From positions 20,980,854-21,044,853 of the forward strand of contig NC_045143.1 of NCBI RefSeq assembly GCF_008831285.2: 64,000 nt of DNA, written 5' to 3'. Position numbers and translations under genes: made by a program. Below, one piece after another: positions 34,569 to 46,370 of this stretch. The stretch comes from Nymphaea colorata (lineage: Eukaryota > Streptophyta > Magnoliopsida > Nymphaeales > Nymphaeaceae). The notes beneath the pieces were generated by a model. That model was not told the origin of the DNA, did no database searches, and saw nothing but the letters and a program-made list of their open reading frames with translations. Each line of letters begins with the position of its first letter. Position 1 is the first letter of the stretch.

Positions 34569-37500
34569 TAAGAGATTGGAATGCTTCAATTAGACCTGGT
34601 AACATCCCCATACACATTTTGAAAGTCGACATTCCTTCTTGTAAACACATTCTACCATGTCCGATCACTGAGATATTATTTACATATTTCGAATTGAATA
34701 TATTTGGATTCGAATGCGAATGATGAAAAGTTTGTATTTTATTGAATCCGAATTTTAAATTAGAAATCTGAATCCAGCTTTTAAATTCACAAGCAAATCC
34801 ATCTTTTAGATAACATAATCGAATCTGAACAGTATGGGATTTTAAACTTATTAAGAACCGACTTTCAAAATGAATGGATGTCGAGTAGGATATTTTTTTT
34901 CAAAACTAAATCATGTTTGAATGTGAATTGGATCTGATATTTATTTGAAACCAAACCTGAATCTCAATCCAAACGGATGTGATTTTGAAATTTGAACGCA
35001 ATCCGATGTCTTAACCAGATACTAAATTTTTTTGCTATCCAACTTTCACGAAACAATTCAGTTGGATTTCCATCCTTATTTTTTCCCTTCCATTTTTACA
35101 CTTACAGGGTGGGGTTTTTTGTTCTTCAAATGAAAAAACATTTTGGTCATTTTTGCACATTGAGAAAATGCAATTTACTTGTTAAAGAATTCAACATTTA
35201 ACCTTTTCTCTAACACTCAAAAAATTTAGTCTTATGAGGGATCTTCAAGAGTTTATGATACGAGCCCACTTAGGACCCGCACTAGGACTAAGCAGGGGTT
35301 AGGCGAGACTAGTGAGGTTAGGACGGAACCCTTAGAAATTCTTGGGTCCAACGTCCCAACAAATGAGAACATAGGAAATTCAGAACCTAGAGCGTTAGCA
35401 GTGGGAGGTGAGGGTGGAATAGCAACGGCTCTAGGATATGTTTTCGAGCAACGAAGGCCGGTACAGGGAGAAACCAGGGGCTAGGAAACCAAATTCCTAG
35501 GATTTGGTCCAGTATAGGCCTAAGTTTAGTTCTTGAGTCGAGTCCAAAACCCAAGTCCTTAGAGTCGGGTTTGCGCGAGTCTAGGGAGGTCATCTAGTCT
35601 AGTTGAGCCTAGCTCGAGGAGGCTAGATGGGTGTGCTAAGCAAGTGGTTTCCATCTTGAGCTCACATGGCTCAAGAGGAGTTTTTATTCATGAGTTACAC
35701 TTAGTGTTTGGTTTTCTCTATTCGATTTGATTACATATTCATTCATTACTTACCAAGTCGGGTTGTGACTTGGGATTAAATCGCTTTTATTATGTTTATG
35801 CATTTCATTTTGAGTTTTGGGGCTGGATTCATGTTTGGAATCCAGATTTGAATACATTTGTATAAATTGAATTGGATCAAGGGACTGAGTATGCAATTTT
35901 GGGAATTTTAGACCATTTGATTTTTGCCTCTCTCTCTCCTCACGTTTCTCCTCTCTTCATGTCAATCCCTCTCTCCCTTGTCTCTCTTCTCCCCTCAACT
36001 CTCCTAAGACCAGCGTGCTGGCCCCTCTTCCCCCTCTTGTGTCCCTCTCCTCTCTTCTTCTTCCATCATATCTCCCGTCATCCCCTGTTAGTCACATTTA
36101 TCTCCAACGTTGAAGAAGAAGGAGCGGTGATTCATCTAGGCGAGCCACGGCCCTAGGGGGATTTTCAACACTTCGACTTCACCTCGGATCAGCACGCCTT
36201 GGGTGCAATTCCTCTGCCATATCAGAGGAGTTAGAGGCTCTAGACGCACAAAGGAGGCTGCGGTTTCATCCCTAGTAGCGCAGCAACCCATCATGAATCA
36301 AGAAAGAAAGGTTAGTTCGTTCCCGTTTTGGAATTGTCTAAGTAACGTGTTGGCTTAGTTTAGTTTTGGATTTCTCGAGGGAGGGGTTGGAACTCTTGAG
36401 TCACAGCCAAGATTCCATCATTTTCCTTGCGTGGAAGACACTTCTAAACTAGGTTTTACAAGTCTTAGAAGGATTCCAAAGGAGACACGCTTGCCAACAT
36501 TGAAAGAAAGTTCAAATTTGGTCTAGTAAGGGCCGATCTTCTTCAAAGAGAAACACGGAAACTTGCTGGAGTTTTCACCGAAAAATCAGTATTTCATCAA
36601 CAAGTTCCACGGTGAAATACCATCAAAGCCAACAAAGAAGCATAGAAGAAAAATCAGCGCGAGAAAAGAAGAAGAATGGTGGTGGTTTCGCGTAGAATGG
36701 CCAAGGGGTTTGCAAAATACAAGTCACCGAAAAATTCTGGTTTTCCGGCCACCTCTGCCATTTTTCCGGCTACATTTGGGTCTATTCCGACCACTACTCT
36801 CAAAGGTCAGACGTGTCCTCGGTTGCAAGAAAAGGAGCTGAACATTTGGTGGGCAATTTCGTCAAAGAAAAAGAAGGAGGTGCACATGACGTGAAAAGAG
36901 AGAAATTCTAGGAGTGATCTACGGCCCTCCTACATTTTTGCTAAAAAGTGGTATGAGATCTATACCCCTTCCTTTCAATTAGTTCTCAGTCAATCATCTT
37001 GATCAAGAGGGGATTCACTTCACACGTGAACCAGTTCTTAGCCCTTAATAATCTCCTACATTTGATCTAATTGACCCCAAGAAAGCCACCTAGTGTACTT
37101 GACATCAAGGGTGGGCCGGCGCCAACTTTTGGTCCACATTTGGTGGAGATTGCTCAGAAAATTCAGGAACTATCAATCTTTTCTAACCCATAGATCCCTG
37201 CCACGTCCTATTCTTGAGCTTCACATGATTTAGGAACCACTCTTCTAGCTATTTCCCAGGCCATTAGTTAGTTTTTCCATCATTTGAGTCCCACGTCTCT
37301 AGTGTAAACCCCTAGCTTCTCTCTATCTCATCATTGGATGACCCAACCTGTCCTAAATCACCCAACCCCATAATCCTTGCATCTAATAATCTAAGCCTAA
37401 CCGTACCTCATGCCCTTGTCGTAAGCTCACGCGTTTCCAAACCTCACACACATAGAACTTAAACCCTCTTAACCCATAGAAGCTGTCCAAGCCCACGCCT

Positions 37501-38295
37501 CTCCCCCAACTGCCCTTAACCAGCCACACATAGGGGAATACCATAGCTCTATGTCCGAGCCCACATCTCTTGACCGTAGCTAGGGTCATTCCCCAGCTCT
37601 AGACCGAGCTGACCTTGACCAGTTCCAGCAACATCAAATCTTTTTGCCGTGCATCCTTGGGCTTCTTCACTTGTCGCCCAAGTGGATTGAGGTCTACACC
37701 ACATTAGGCCTCCTTCATCTGCCACACACTCAGCCAGGGGGCTGAGCTAGGAGGCATCCCTTTGCCTCACTTGGAGCCGAGGGCCCCTTCGGAAGCAGCT
37801 GAACCTTCCCTTGTTCCAACTTGGTCCTCAACATTGTCCGTGTGAAGGAAGGAGACGCTTGCAATTGAACCGGCGTCGCCCTTGGGGTTGACGTCGTCTT
37901 CCTTTGAGATGCTCCCATGGCAGCCGTCTTCTTGGTGTGACCACGGGCTAGCATTCTTCTAGAGCCACGACATCCCTTTCAGAAAAGTGGTAGAATTCTG
38001 AAGTCTGAACGGCGAAGCGCAAGATCGCCTTGGAAAGGTACCGATTTTTCTATAAATCGGATTTGCTTAAGATTGAATATTCTTATTCGCTTCCGTTTGA
38101 TTTTCCAGATTTCTTGTAGTTTTTCGGAGGTCTTGTGCCTAAGATCCGCCTACAAGAGATCATTTGTGAGTGAGTCTAGTTTGCTTTACATCAATAATAT
38201 TGGAGTCATTTTGCTTAGCATCACTTTGATTCTTCCTAGTGTCGTAAGGACCTCTACGAGGATCTTGGGGAGTAGGATTGACTCTAGGACCGGGC
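34569..38295. other. Unassigned, probably repeat-derived DNA
   Basis: AT-rich DNA with GAATTTGAAT-like words up to about 35210, then GC-richer sequence from about 35250. The GC-richer part includes a pyrimidine-rich stretch at 35930-36075. It resembles leader or LTR-type DNA of a non-autonomous retroelement, but no gag, pol or other domain was found. The short frames have no recognisable motif. Confidence 0.45.
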
Positions 38296-38695
38296 TGTCA
38301 CCTAAGCCGGAGTTATATCCTACCAGTTTATAAAGGGGGTTAGTAAATAGATGGTTGTTCTTATTGTTATTTTTGAGGGTTGGAGGCGAAACTGCTAGGG
38401 GCGGATTGGGATCTGCCAAACTTGAGGTCCGAGCCTAGAAATGGGTTGGATTATTGCAGTGGTATTAAAGTCAGTTCAATACTCGGACTTGGGGTCCTAC
38501 ATGCGCAGACAAGTGTGCTTTAAGGGGGTGGATTGTAATGCCCTAAAAATTTAGTCCCCTATTGAAGATTGTGAAGGTCTTATAAAAAGAGTTATTAAAT
38601 AGATGGTTGTCATAGTTCTTACCATTTTTTTAGGCTGAAACCGAAACTGCTAAGAGGCATATTGGAGTCGCCTGAAAATGAGTCGGGTTGTTACA
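38296..38695 (+). mobile_element. TRIM-like miniature LTR retrotransposon
   Basis: Two direct repeats of about 162 bp (38296-38458 and 38534-38695) share TAAATAGATGGTTGT and GAAACTGCTA-type blocks, with TG starts and CA ends. The 75-bp interior begins with TGGTATTAAAGTC, a match at 10 of 13 positions to the Met-tRNA primer site. It ends in a purine tract, TTAAGGGGGTGGA, just before the second repeat. No coding space remains. The copies are clearly diverged and no target duplication is seen, so it is old. Confidence 0.6.
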
Positions 38696-41073
38696 TTTTC
38701 TACGTATTCATTGACTGCATATACTAAAATTGGTGAACCTCTTAGGCCATGACAAAGGTGGAGAGATATGTGGGGTTTTGGTGGGGTGTACGGAGCCCAA
38801 TCTGTCTCTAACTTTAAATTTAAAGTGTTGGACATGGGTGAACCTAGTCCAGTTATACAAAATAACCCAACAAGACTCAGGCCTTGTATGAAGGTCGACT
38901 GAAAATTTGTTAACTATGAATTTAGCGCCTCCTTTTGACTCAGCGGTCGGCCATACAATGAATGTGTGTTTGCTGCTGAACTAGTGACCAATCGACCGCT
39001 GCCATCTACAACGTGTTCACTACGATGTACTATGCTGCCTCTTCTTGGTCAAGATGAGGAGACCAACTTGGCCCTGAAGGCATTCCCAATATTGACTGAC
39101 AGGGGGAGGAGGATACGAGTCTACGTAATTATCCTCCCACCGGGTACTGAAAAATTATGATGTTGATTGACGGGCACATGCATTTATGATGCTGAGTGTT
39201 CTGATCATCTCTTGCTCTTGCTTGGGAAGGAAGAGAGTTGTAGAAGTTAAACACCATGCACGGTGTGAGCAGCTAGTTGACCAACCAGGTTTTCTCTTGT
39301 CAAATACTAATCAACCATTATCATCATCAAGAACAAGATTTTTGGAATCCCATGGACATTATTATTTTTAATAATGCAACCAGCAGGCCACTGGCCCGAG
39401 CCGGTGTGCCAAACCACCACTCCCACCCTTTCGGGAGCAATCTGAAAACTTCTCTTTAGTTTATCTTTCATCCTCTTGAAATGCAGGGGAAGAGCAAGTA
39501 GTAACATTCCATGCTATATGGAATTGAAAAAAAATTCGAGATTCTTCCTAACGATGGGTTAAGATTCTTGAGACACGCGCATATCGCCTACTGGCTACTC
39601 TATCGCCCACAGAAAGTGGCCAATTCCAGAATCGGGCATGAATGGGCATAAGCAGAAGGAACTCAACGTTGGTGAATCCCACCCCCTTTATTCGATGTTT
39701 ATATGTTTGGACTTGAATATGAATGAAAGAAAAATTTATATCATATTTGAATTTAATGTTTAAATTCCAATTCAAATCCGATTCAAATTCAGGCTTCATT
39801 TTTACATCTAAATCCAAATCGGACTTTTAAATACACAACCGAGATAAGAACCACATTATGATATACATATATATAACTAGCTTTAATTCAAAATATATGG
39901 ATATTATTTAGAAGATATTTACTTGAGTTGAATATAGGAATCTGATTTAGATTGAATATTTGTTTAAAGCTATCTTGGAATGTGGTAAAATGCTAACTTC
40001 TTAAATTTGAATCCGAATGTTCAATTTTTTCTACATCCGATTTTTTTTTTTTTGGAAGAGTTAGGTCGCAAACTTTATTTGAAACCAACTCATGCATTGA
40101 CAACCTGACGTATGATATGAACAGACGATGGACCTCTGAAAGAAAAATTTCATGATACTTCAAAAACAAAGAAATTGCTAGAGAATATACTATGCATTAA
40201 ACCAACAACATGGCCAACTTGGTTGGAAGTTTTTTTGTATCGTGTCACATCCAATTAATCGTTTTCACTTTTTCAGTCAGCAACTAATCAATCAATGGCT
40301 ATTATATGCAGCCTGAATCCAGCAAGTTGAGGTGTAATGCTTTAAAATTTTCAAAAGAAAAGCAAAGAGGTGAGAAACCTCCTCATCCATTGATTGCAAG
40401 AGAGAAGGTTGTGAACTTACGAACTTTCCTTTCAGTTGATGGCACGTATTAACTAATACGGAGAAATAGGAGGCAAGACGTTTGACAAACGGAGATGCAT
40501 ATGCTTAGTGGGTTCAGACGGCAGTCAATTTTTAATCAAAGTAATCGGCCTTCCAGATGAAAGGAAGGGCTAACTAATGCCCACTGACCACTTTAAAAGG
40601 AATCAATTTGCTTGAGCGGTTGAAAATGTTACTACCTGCCAAACTTAATTTATTGTCAGCTCATTATTGCTCTCTCTCTCTCTCTCTCTGACTCTCTCTT
40701 TTTCATAATATGTTTTAGCCGTTTTTCTAGAAAAATAATCGAACAAATTTAATTCCAATGTTGAAAGACATTGCATTTCAAAAAAACTTGAAAATTCAAT
40801 GACTGCATTAGAGAGAGCAAAGAGTCGATTTACACATTAAATTCATGAATTTTTTAAGCTTTTATTTTGTTTGACATGAATTCATATGCATAATTGGATT
40901 TTTAACATAATGGGCCATAAAGAGTGCATTCATATCTTTTTTTTTTATCTTGGTGCAGATATTCTCGGATGTTGGAGAGAAAGAGAGAGAAAATATCTGA
41001 GCCATCCCAAGTCCGAACAGTTCAGGTTTAATGTCTCTTGGTGCCCGCTAAATTTGGAGTCACCATTTAACTT

Positions 41074-41128
<55 letters not shown>

Positions 41129-41672
41129 CCATTTTGGGTTCGGACGCTGTATATTAAGATATCCTCTCACCACATGGCTTGACTGAGTGAAAAAGTTTTA
41201 AATTTATGTTCAATCTTTACACGAGGCAAACAGCTGAGGCATTGAGTTTGCTACCATCAACCAGCAAACATGCAAAAGGTTCAGAATCGGATTAAGCAAA
41301 CACGCTGAAAATTTGAGTTCTGTCGAATTTAAAGCGGCCTGAAGACCGAAATATATCCTCAAGAATCGTAGCTCAATCCTCTACACAAATCTCACAAAGA
41401 TGAACATAACATGGTCTAACATACCTGCGGCAGACCATATCATCTTCGATCCCAACATCAAATAATCTGCCAAATCACCACCAAGTTAGACTCTCATGGC
41501 CATGTCCAGTGACAGAGTCGAATCAAATTCACAACAATCGAGAAAGATGATGATCTGCTGAACATTTCAATGTCCACTGTGGAAATCATTAGAAGACGAA
41601 ACCAGATCAATCAATAACTCGATGGATCGATGTCTGAGAAGAATTGTGGTAGTGATCAAAGAAAGCATCGAA
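38696..41672. other. Intergenic downstream of the lectin receptor kinase, no gene seen
   Basis: AT-rich DNA with GAATTTGAATC-like words at 39690-40050 similar to those at 34.2-35.0 kb, a CT microsatellite at about 40671-40690, and an AT microsatellite near 41.1 kb. The 41400-41672 part may hold the 3' untranslated region of the kinase gene. Confidence 0.5.
41077..41124 (+). repeat. (TA)n microsatellite
   Basis: About 24 TA units; encodes only Ile-Tyr repeats. Confidence 0.95.
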
Positions 41673-43736
41673 TCATATGATGGGACTCCAACGCTGAGAA
41701 AAAGTGGAGTTGAACGATGGCACCTCTGAAACAGGGTAAGGCAGCACAAGCTGTTCGAATCCCAGGTCATCGTGCACCACCACAGAGTTGAGGCCCAAGT
41801 CTCGCGGGATGACAGCGTCCCCGTTGAGGTACTGAACCACCTGACGCATGGTGGGTCGCATATGAGGCACCGCCTGCGAGCACATCACGCCAAGCTTCAG
41901 CACCACCTCCGCCTCCTCCCTCACGAACCTTCCCTCAAGCCTCGAGTCCATGGAGCTCAGGATGTCCCCACTCTGCCAATTCCTCAGCACCCTCTCGATC
42001 AACACCATCTCTTCGTCTTCCTCGGATCCCCACATCTCGATGGGCCTCCTCCCGCAGGCCACCTCAAGCAGCAGAGCGCCGAAAGAGAACACATCGGCGC
42101 TCGCCGCGGCCTTCCCCGTCCGGGACAGCTCCGGCGCCATATAGCCGAGCGTGCCGACGACGCGCGTCGTCTGCGGATTCTTGCCGTGTTCATACAGCCG
42201 AGCCAGTCCAAAGTCGCCCAACCTCCCGTTCATCTCACCGTCCAGGAGCACATTGCTGGCCTTCACATCCCTGTGAACCACCACCTGCTCCCAACCCTCG
42301 TGAAGATACAGCAGCCCGCTGGCGATCCCCTTGAGGATGTTGAACCTTTCTTCCCAACCCAAGTTTTTGGCATTGCTATCGTCGAAGAGGAAACTATCAA
42401 GACTCCCATTGGGCATGAATTCATAGACAAGCAGCAGCTCGTCCCTTCTCCTGCACCAACCTTGCAATTGAACCAGGTTCCTGTGTCTCAATCTCCCCAA
42501 GCTCGCGACCTCTGCCACGAACTCCCTCAGCCCCTGTTTCGCATTGTGCGAGACTCTCTTCACGGCTACTTGTTCGCGCGTTCCTGGCAGCACCCCTTTG
42601 TAGACGCTGCCAAAACCACCGGACCCGAGAAGCTCCTTCTCTCTAAATCCTCGAGTTGCTGCGTAGAGTTCTGTGTAAGAGAATCTATGTGGGTACTCCA
42701 GTTCCCAACCCTCCATTATATCTGCAAGCTTGTTCCTCCTCTTGTAAATGATGTAGCAGGTACTGAAGAGCAAGGATATTAGCACTGCCGCGACGCCGAA
42801 GGAGTAGGCCAAGATTATGGAGAGCCTGATTCTGGAGTTGGGTGTGGGAATGGAAGGGAGGTTCAAGAGATCAAGGGGTTGGGCTTGAACCCCATTGATG
42901 CCGAAGCTCCAGCCGTGTATGTAGTGCTCGCTAGAGAGCTTTCCGGCACCGGAAGAGAAACCAATGTACATGAAATCTTCGAGCACGGAGGAGAGATTGA
43001 GCTTGGTAGAGAGAAGGGGATCCTCCGGTTTGGTAGCAGGATTGTTGAAGGGTGCGATGGTAACGTTGAGTTGTTGAACATCGCTTTGGTAATCAATCCA
43101 TGCGAGAATGATTGATCCGCTCTGGAGGTTGACTGACTGAGGGGTTGCATTCCCTGAGATGAAGTAAGCAGCAGGTGCGGAGACGGTGGAGGTCAAGGTG
43201 TTCATGTCGACGCCGACATGGTTTTCGTTTATGTCACCGAAGGGTACGTCCTGGACAGTGTCAAACTCGACGGCCAAGATGTGATTGGAGGAATTGGCCA
43301 TGTTGGTCTGGTTGAAGAGGCCAAGGTAGTTGGCGCCTCTCCCTCCAGGGATGCCCGGCGAAGGAGAGAAGGCGATGGCGAAACCATGGCCGCCTGTGCC
43401 GGGGACCTGAGTCTTTATGGTGAAGGCGAAAAGGATGCTGAATGAAACAACTGTACTGCCGTTGACAGCAGCAGATCTTGAAGGAGAAAAAGAAGAAGAA
43501 AAAGAAGAGTTGTTTTTGAGACGAAAGGGAGAAGGGTAGAAGGCATGACCCATCGACAGATTGTGCGCATCGACATTAAAACGCAGTAAGCCATTGGGGG
43601 TGATGGATGCGGTTCCATCCAACGTCAGATTTGCTCCTTGGAAGCCATTGAAGGTGAAGCCGCTGTCTGTGGCTGAGGCAGCAGCTTGATGAACAAGAAG
43701 AAGAACGATTATCAGAAATTGGTGGAGCAAATCCAT
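41673..43736 (-). CDS. L-type lectin-domain receptor kinase (LecRK)
   Basis: A single-exon plasma-membrane receptor kinase of 687 residues. ATG 43736 is chosen because it opens directly into a signal peptide (residues 1-22, MDLLHQFLIIVLLLV). The legume-lectin domain (about 23-287) keeps the metal-site pattern VEFDT with D168 and NHVGVD (172-177), and several N-glycosylation sites. One membrane segment lies at about 305-329. The kinase domain (about 370-638) has the glycine loop LGSGGFGSVYKG, catalytic K393 (VAVK), HRD at 488-490, DFG at 508-510 and APE at 534-536, so it is an active-type RD Ser/Thr kinase. All parts are intact. The juxtamembrane GWELEYPHRFSYTELYAATRGF is typical of plant LecRKs; the subclass is uncertain. 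The family acts in defence and stress signalling; the ligand cannot be read from sequence. GC content is much higher than the flanks. Confidence 0.97.
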   Translation of the reverse strand: MDLLHQFLIIVLLLVHQAAASATDSGFTFNGFQGANLTLDGTASITPNGLLRFNVDAHNLSMGHAFYPSPFRLKNNSSFSSSFSPSRSAAVNGSTVVSFSILFAFTIKTQVPGTGGHGFAIAFSPSPGIPGGRGANYLGLFNQTNMANSSNHILAVEFDTVQDVPFGDINENHVGVDMNTLTSTVSAPAAYFISGNATPQSVNLQSGSIILAWIDYQSDVQQLNVTIAPFNNPATKPEDPLLSTKLNLSSVLEDFMYIGFSSGAGKLSSEHYIHGWSFGINGVQAQPLDLLNLPSIPTPNSRIRLSIILAYSFGVAAVLISLLFSTCYIIYKRRNKLADIMEGWELEYPHRFSYTELYAATRGFREKELLGSGGFGSVYKGVLPGTREQVAVKRVSHNAKQGLREFVAEVASLGRLRHRNLVQLQGWCRRRDELLLVYEFMPNGSLDSFLFDDSNAKNLGWEERFNILKGIASGLLYLHEGWEQVVVHRDVKASNVLLDGEMNGRLGDFGLARLYEHGKNPQTTRVVGTLGYMAPELSRTGKAAASADVFSFGALLLEVACGRRPIEMWGSEEDEEMVLIERVLRNWQSGDILSSMDSRLEGRFVREEAEVVLKLGVMCSQAVPHMRPTMRQVVQYLNGDAVIPRDLGLNSVVVHDDLGFEQLVLPYPVSEVPSFNSTFSQRWSPII

Positions 43737-44190
43737 GGCCAACTCCCCAAATCTCTCCACCTCTCTACTCTCTACTCTCTCTCCCCCTCTCGGCAGACGA
43801 TGCGAAACTTTTAAAAAGTAAATGGGTTGCCTGTCTCATCCGGCGAGTGACTGCTGCAAGTCACGGTTACTCGCTGCATCTGCGGTGGAAATGGGAGGAC
43901 CGGCTATGCAACGTCGTAGAGACGTCTGAGAGAATCTGGACAAAAGTTTGACAAATGTAAGAGCGTCTAAAAGTCAAGAGTTGCAGTCATTGCTTTCTTC
44001 TTCTTACAAATTTTGAACACGGACAAAAATATTTGGGCTACATTTCAAAATTAGAGCGTTAGGTAGAGGTATATTATTTTCTATATTTGAAACATGTAAA
44101 ATTTTGCATGCTTGTATAGTTTTGTTTTGAAGTTGAAGAGTATGACAAATTCTCTCAAACAATGATAGTTTTTTGCGGTTTATGAGACCT
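43737..44190 (-). promoter_or_regulatory. LecRK 5' leader and proximal promoter
   Basis: A GA-rich leader (43761-43795, read on the - strand) lies just upstream of the ATG. A weak TATA-like TTTTTAAAAG is near 43808-43818. Nothing else is identifiable. Confidence 0.3.
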
Positions 44191-46370
44191 AGTTTTTCAA
44201 TCAAATGCTTGGAAATAAGGCTGTGTTTAATAGCCTTAGATCTCATTCTAAAAAGATAATTCAACATCCTTAGTTTATGACCGAAATCTCCTATTTGAGG
44301 ATGGATGAGAGAGAAGTCTGACCTTAAATGTGTTTGATTCTCAGTAATTTCAAATCATCACGGATCTTATATTTGAAGCTATCAAACTCCCCTTAAGATT
44401 TCTTTATAACATTAAATGTGAAAGTCCAAAAACTCTATGAAGATAAAAAAAAGAATGTTAAATCATTCGCCATTTTCCTGCCACGGGATCTGAGCCAAAC
44501 AATTATTGTCTCAATCTAATACTATTCACCAAGAAATAAAAAATGCATTTCTCTTCCACAAAAAGAGATTGAATTTGTAGGGTAAAGACTGGATCTCCAT
44601 GGACCCACTTATAAGATCCATAAACAACTTGTTTGGGGGTAAGAAATGAACGATACCGCAATTTGTATATTCAGGTGCATGATACACATCAGTCGCATTT
44701 GTTTCTCACTTTAACGTTTATGTGGCAAAAGCTAAAGTAAATAATCAGTAACTAGTGACCAGAAGTGGGTGTACTAATTCTTTTTTGAAACTAAATGACA
44801 ACTTTTGAATTGTAGAAAAAAAAAAAAACTCAACTGCGGCATGCAAATTCTACCTTGGCTCAGCTTTTCCAAAAATGTGTTTAAAACTTGCATAGTAAAA
44901 CCTAGTTTTGCTTCATTCTAATAGAAAATGAAACATAGTTTGTGTCATCCAAATAGAAATAAATACCAATTTTAGTTTTAAACTTAAAATTTACTACAAA
45001 ATTCAAGTTCTTTGTTTTTTTAGTGTTTATTTATGGAAAACCGCATTTGGAGTAAAATTACACCTTCAAAATTGTGACTTACTTTGATGTTTGGTTGGTC
45101 CTATGGTACATCCTTCAAGTTTTTTTACTCAATTTTAACATTATCCGCAAGGTTGTCAACAAAAGAAAAATGAGACTCGAAGCGGGTTTTCACTGGAGAA
45201 TTTTCATGTTTTCGGTTGTTTATTGTATTCAAGTGAGTGGATGAGATCATACAGTGGCCAGAGGTGAACTTCCCTCGTTCCTCTTGGCCTATAGCCCACG
45301 ACTGCATCATTGTGTAGATTGGAATTTTTGTTGTATGTCAACTAATTCATCACTTTCCTCGATCCTCACAAGGGTACAAAAGGTTTAACAATCATCCCAC
45401 TTAATTCGGTGATTAACCGCCCACTATTCATTGAACTTAGTGTACATAATTCTTTCATCTAAGTTTATTATTTTTCTACGGTCCTTTTAGGTATACTAAA
45501 GGTTCACCCAAGTCTTAAGACCCTAGAAGCAAGAGAAAACTTAGATCCTTCTTTAGACGGACTTGTCACGAAGGCCAGTAAGCACAGTTACAACCATCCA
45601 TTTCATAAGTGGGACGATGTAAAGCCTACGTAAGACCAACAGTGTTAATAATGTCGTTGACGGTAGGAAGCAGACAACTAACATGAAAATGTTGTGTGAA
45701 AGCAGGAAAAGGTGGTTACCCCCGTGTTTGAGAGAGTGGCTCAAACGCACTTTTGGGAAATTTTTTTACTTCAAAAGTAAACGCGGTATTTTACTTTCAT
45801 TTCAATCCCAATTGTGAAAAACGTTTCTGAGACTTGAGGATGCCACGTCACAAATGCGACGGGATTTGCGGACGGAGCGTCGCGGACGGTTTATCCATGC
45901 CTCACAAACACGCCATAGATGACCCGAGAAAAAATTGCCCCAGCCAAGAACATTCCGATTAAGAAAGGAAAATCTACAAACTCGTCCTCTTCCACATGAT
46001 TTTATTAAGAAAGGCGTGCGGCTAGCTCCTTGACTACACAAATCTTTTCTCCCAAGTTGGCCACTGCGGGCTGTTTTTAAGTGGATTGTGGCCCCAAGCC
46101 CATCTCGAGTGAGTTCCAAAAAAAAAAAATCGGTCTCTTCATTCACGGTCTCGCATCGCTCTATTAGCCGATACGTTTCGTATCAGCTGCAAACCGAAAT
46201 GGTTCTAGCTGTTAGTTATTTTACTATTTAATAACTAATTTAAATATCAATTAACCAATTTTAAAATAAAAAAGAGAAATACCACATTACCGGGCCATAC
46301 TTTTAGAGCCATATATATCAGCCATTAGACGGAAACCGTGTGATAACCAAAAATTGGCAATCCAAGTTGA
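44190..46370. repeat. Direct segmental duplication, copy A
   Basis: About 2 kb of non-coding DNA upstream of LecRK that recurs in the same orientation near 48960-51030. Shared landmarks in order: ATCAAATGCTT (44203), CAGTAACTAG and AGAAGTGGGTGTACTA (about 44740-44775), GGTTGTCAACAAA then ATGAGACTCGAAGC (about 45150-45185), GAAGCAGACAACTA and GTGTGAAAGCAGGAA (about 45665-45710), CCCAAGTTGG (about 46050) and CATATATCAGCCATCA-like words (about 46310). No gene inside. Confidence 0.8.

Noticed and set aside
35872-36156. 94-codon frame in a pyrimidine-rich stretch
   Set aside because: Composition-driven Leu/Ser/Pro content without any recognised domain.
41772-42782. Long + strand frame (336 codons) opposite the LecRK kinase domain
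   Set aside because: It is the antisense shadow of a GC-rich, well-conserved kinase coding sequence and has no family motif of its own.
43737-43760. Upstream extension of LecRK by eight residues
   Set aside because: The extension would start at GTG. ATG 43736 leads directly into a signal peptide.
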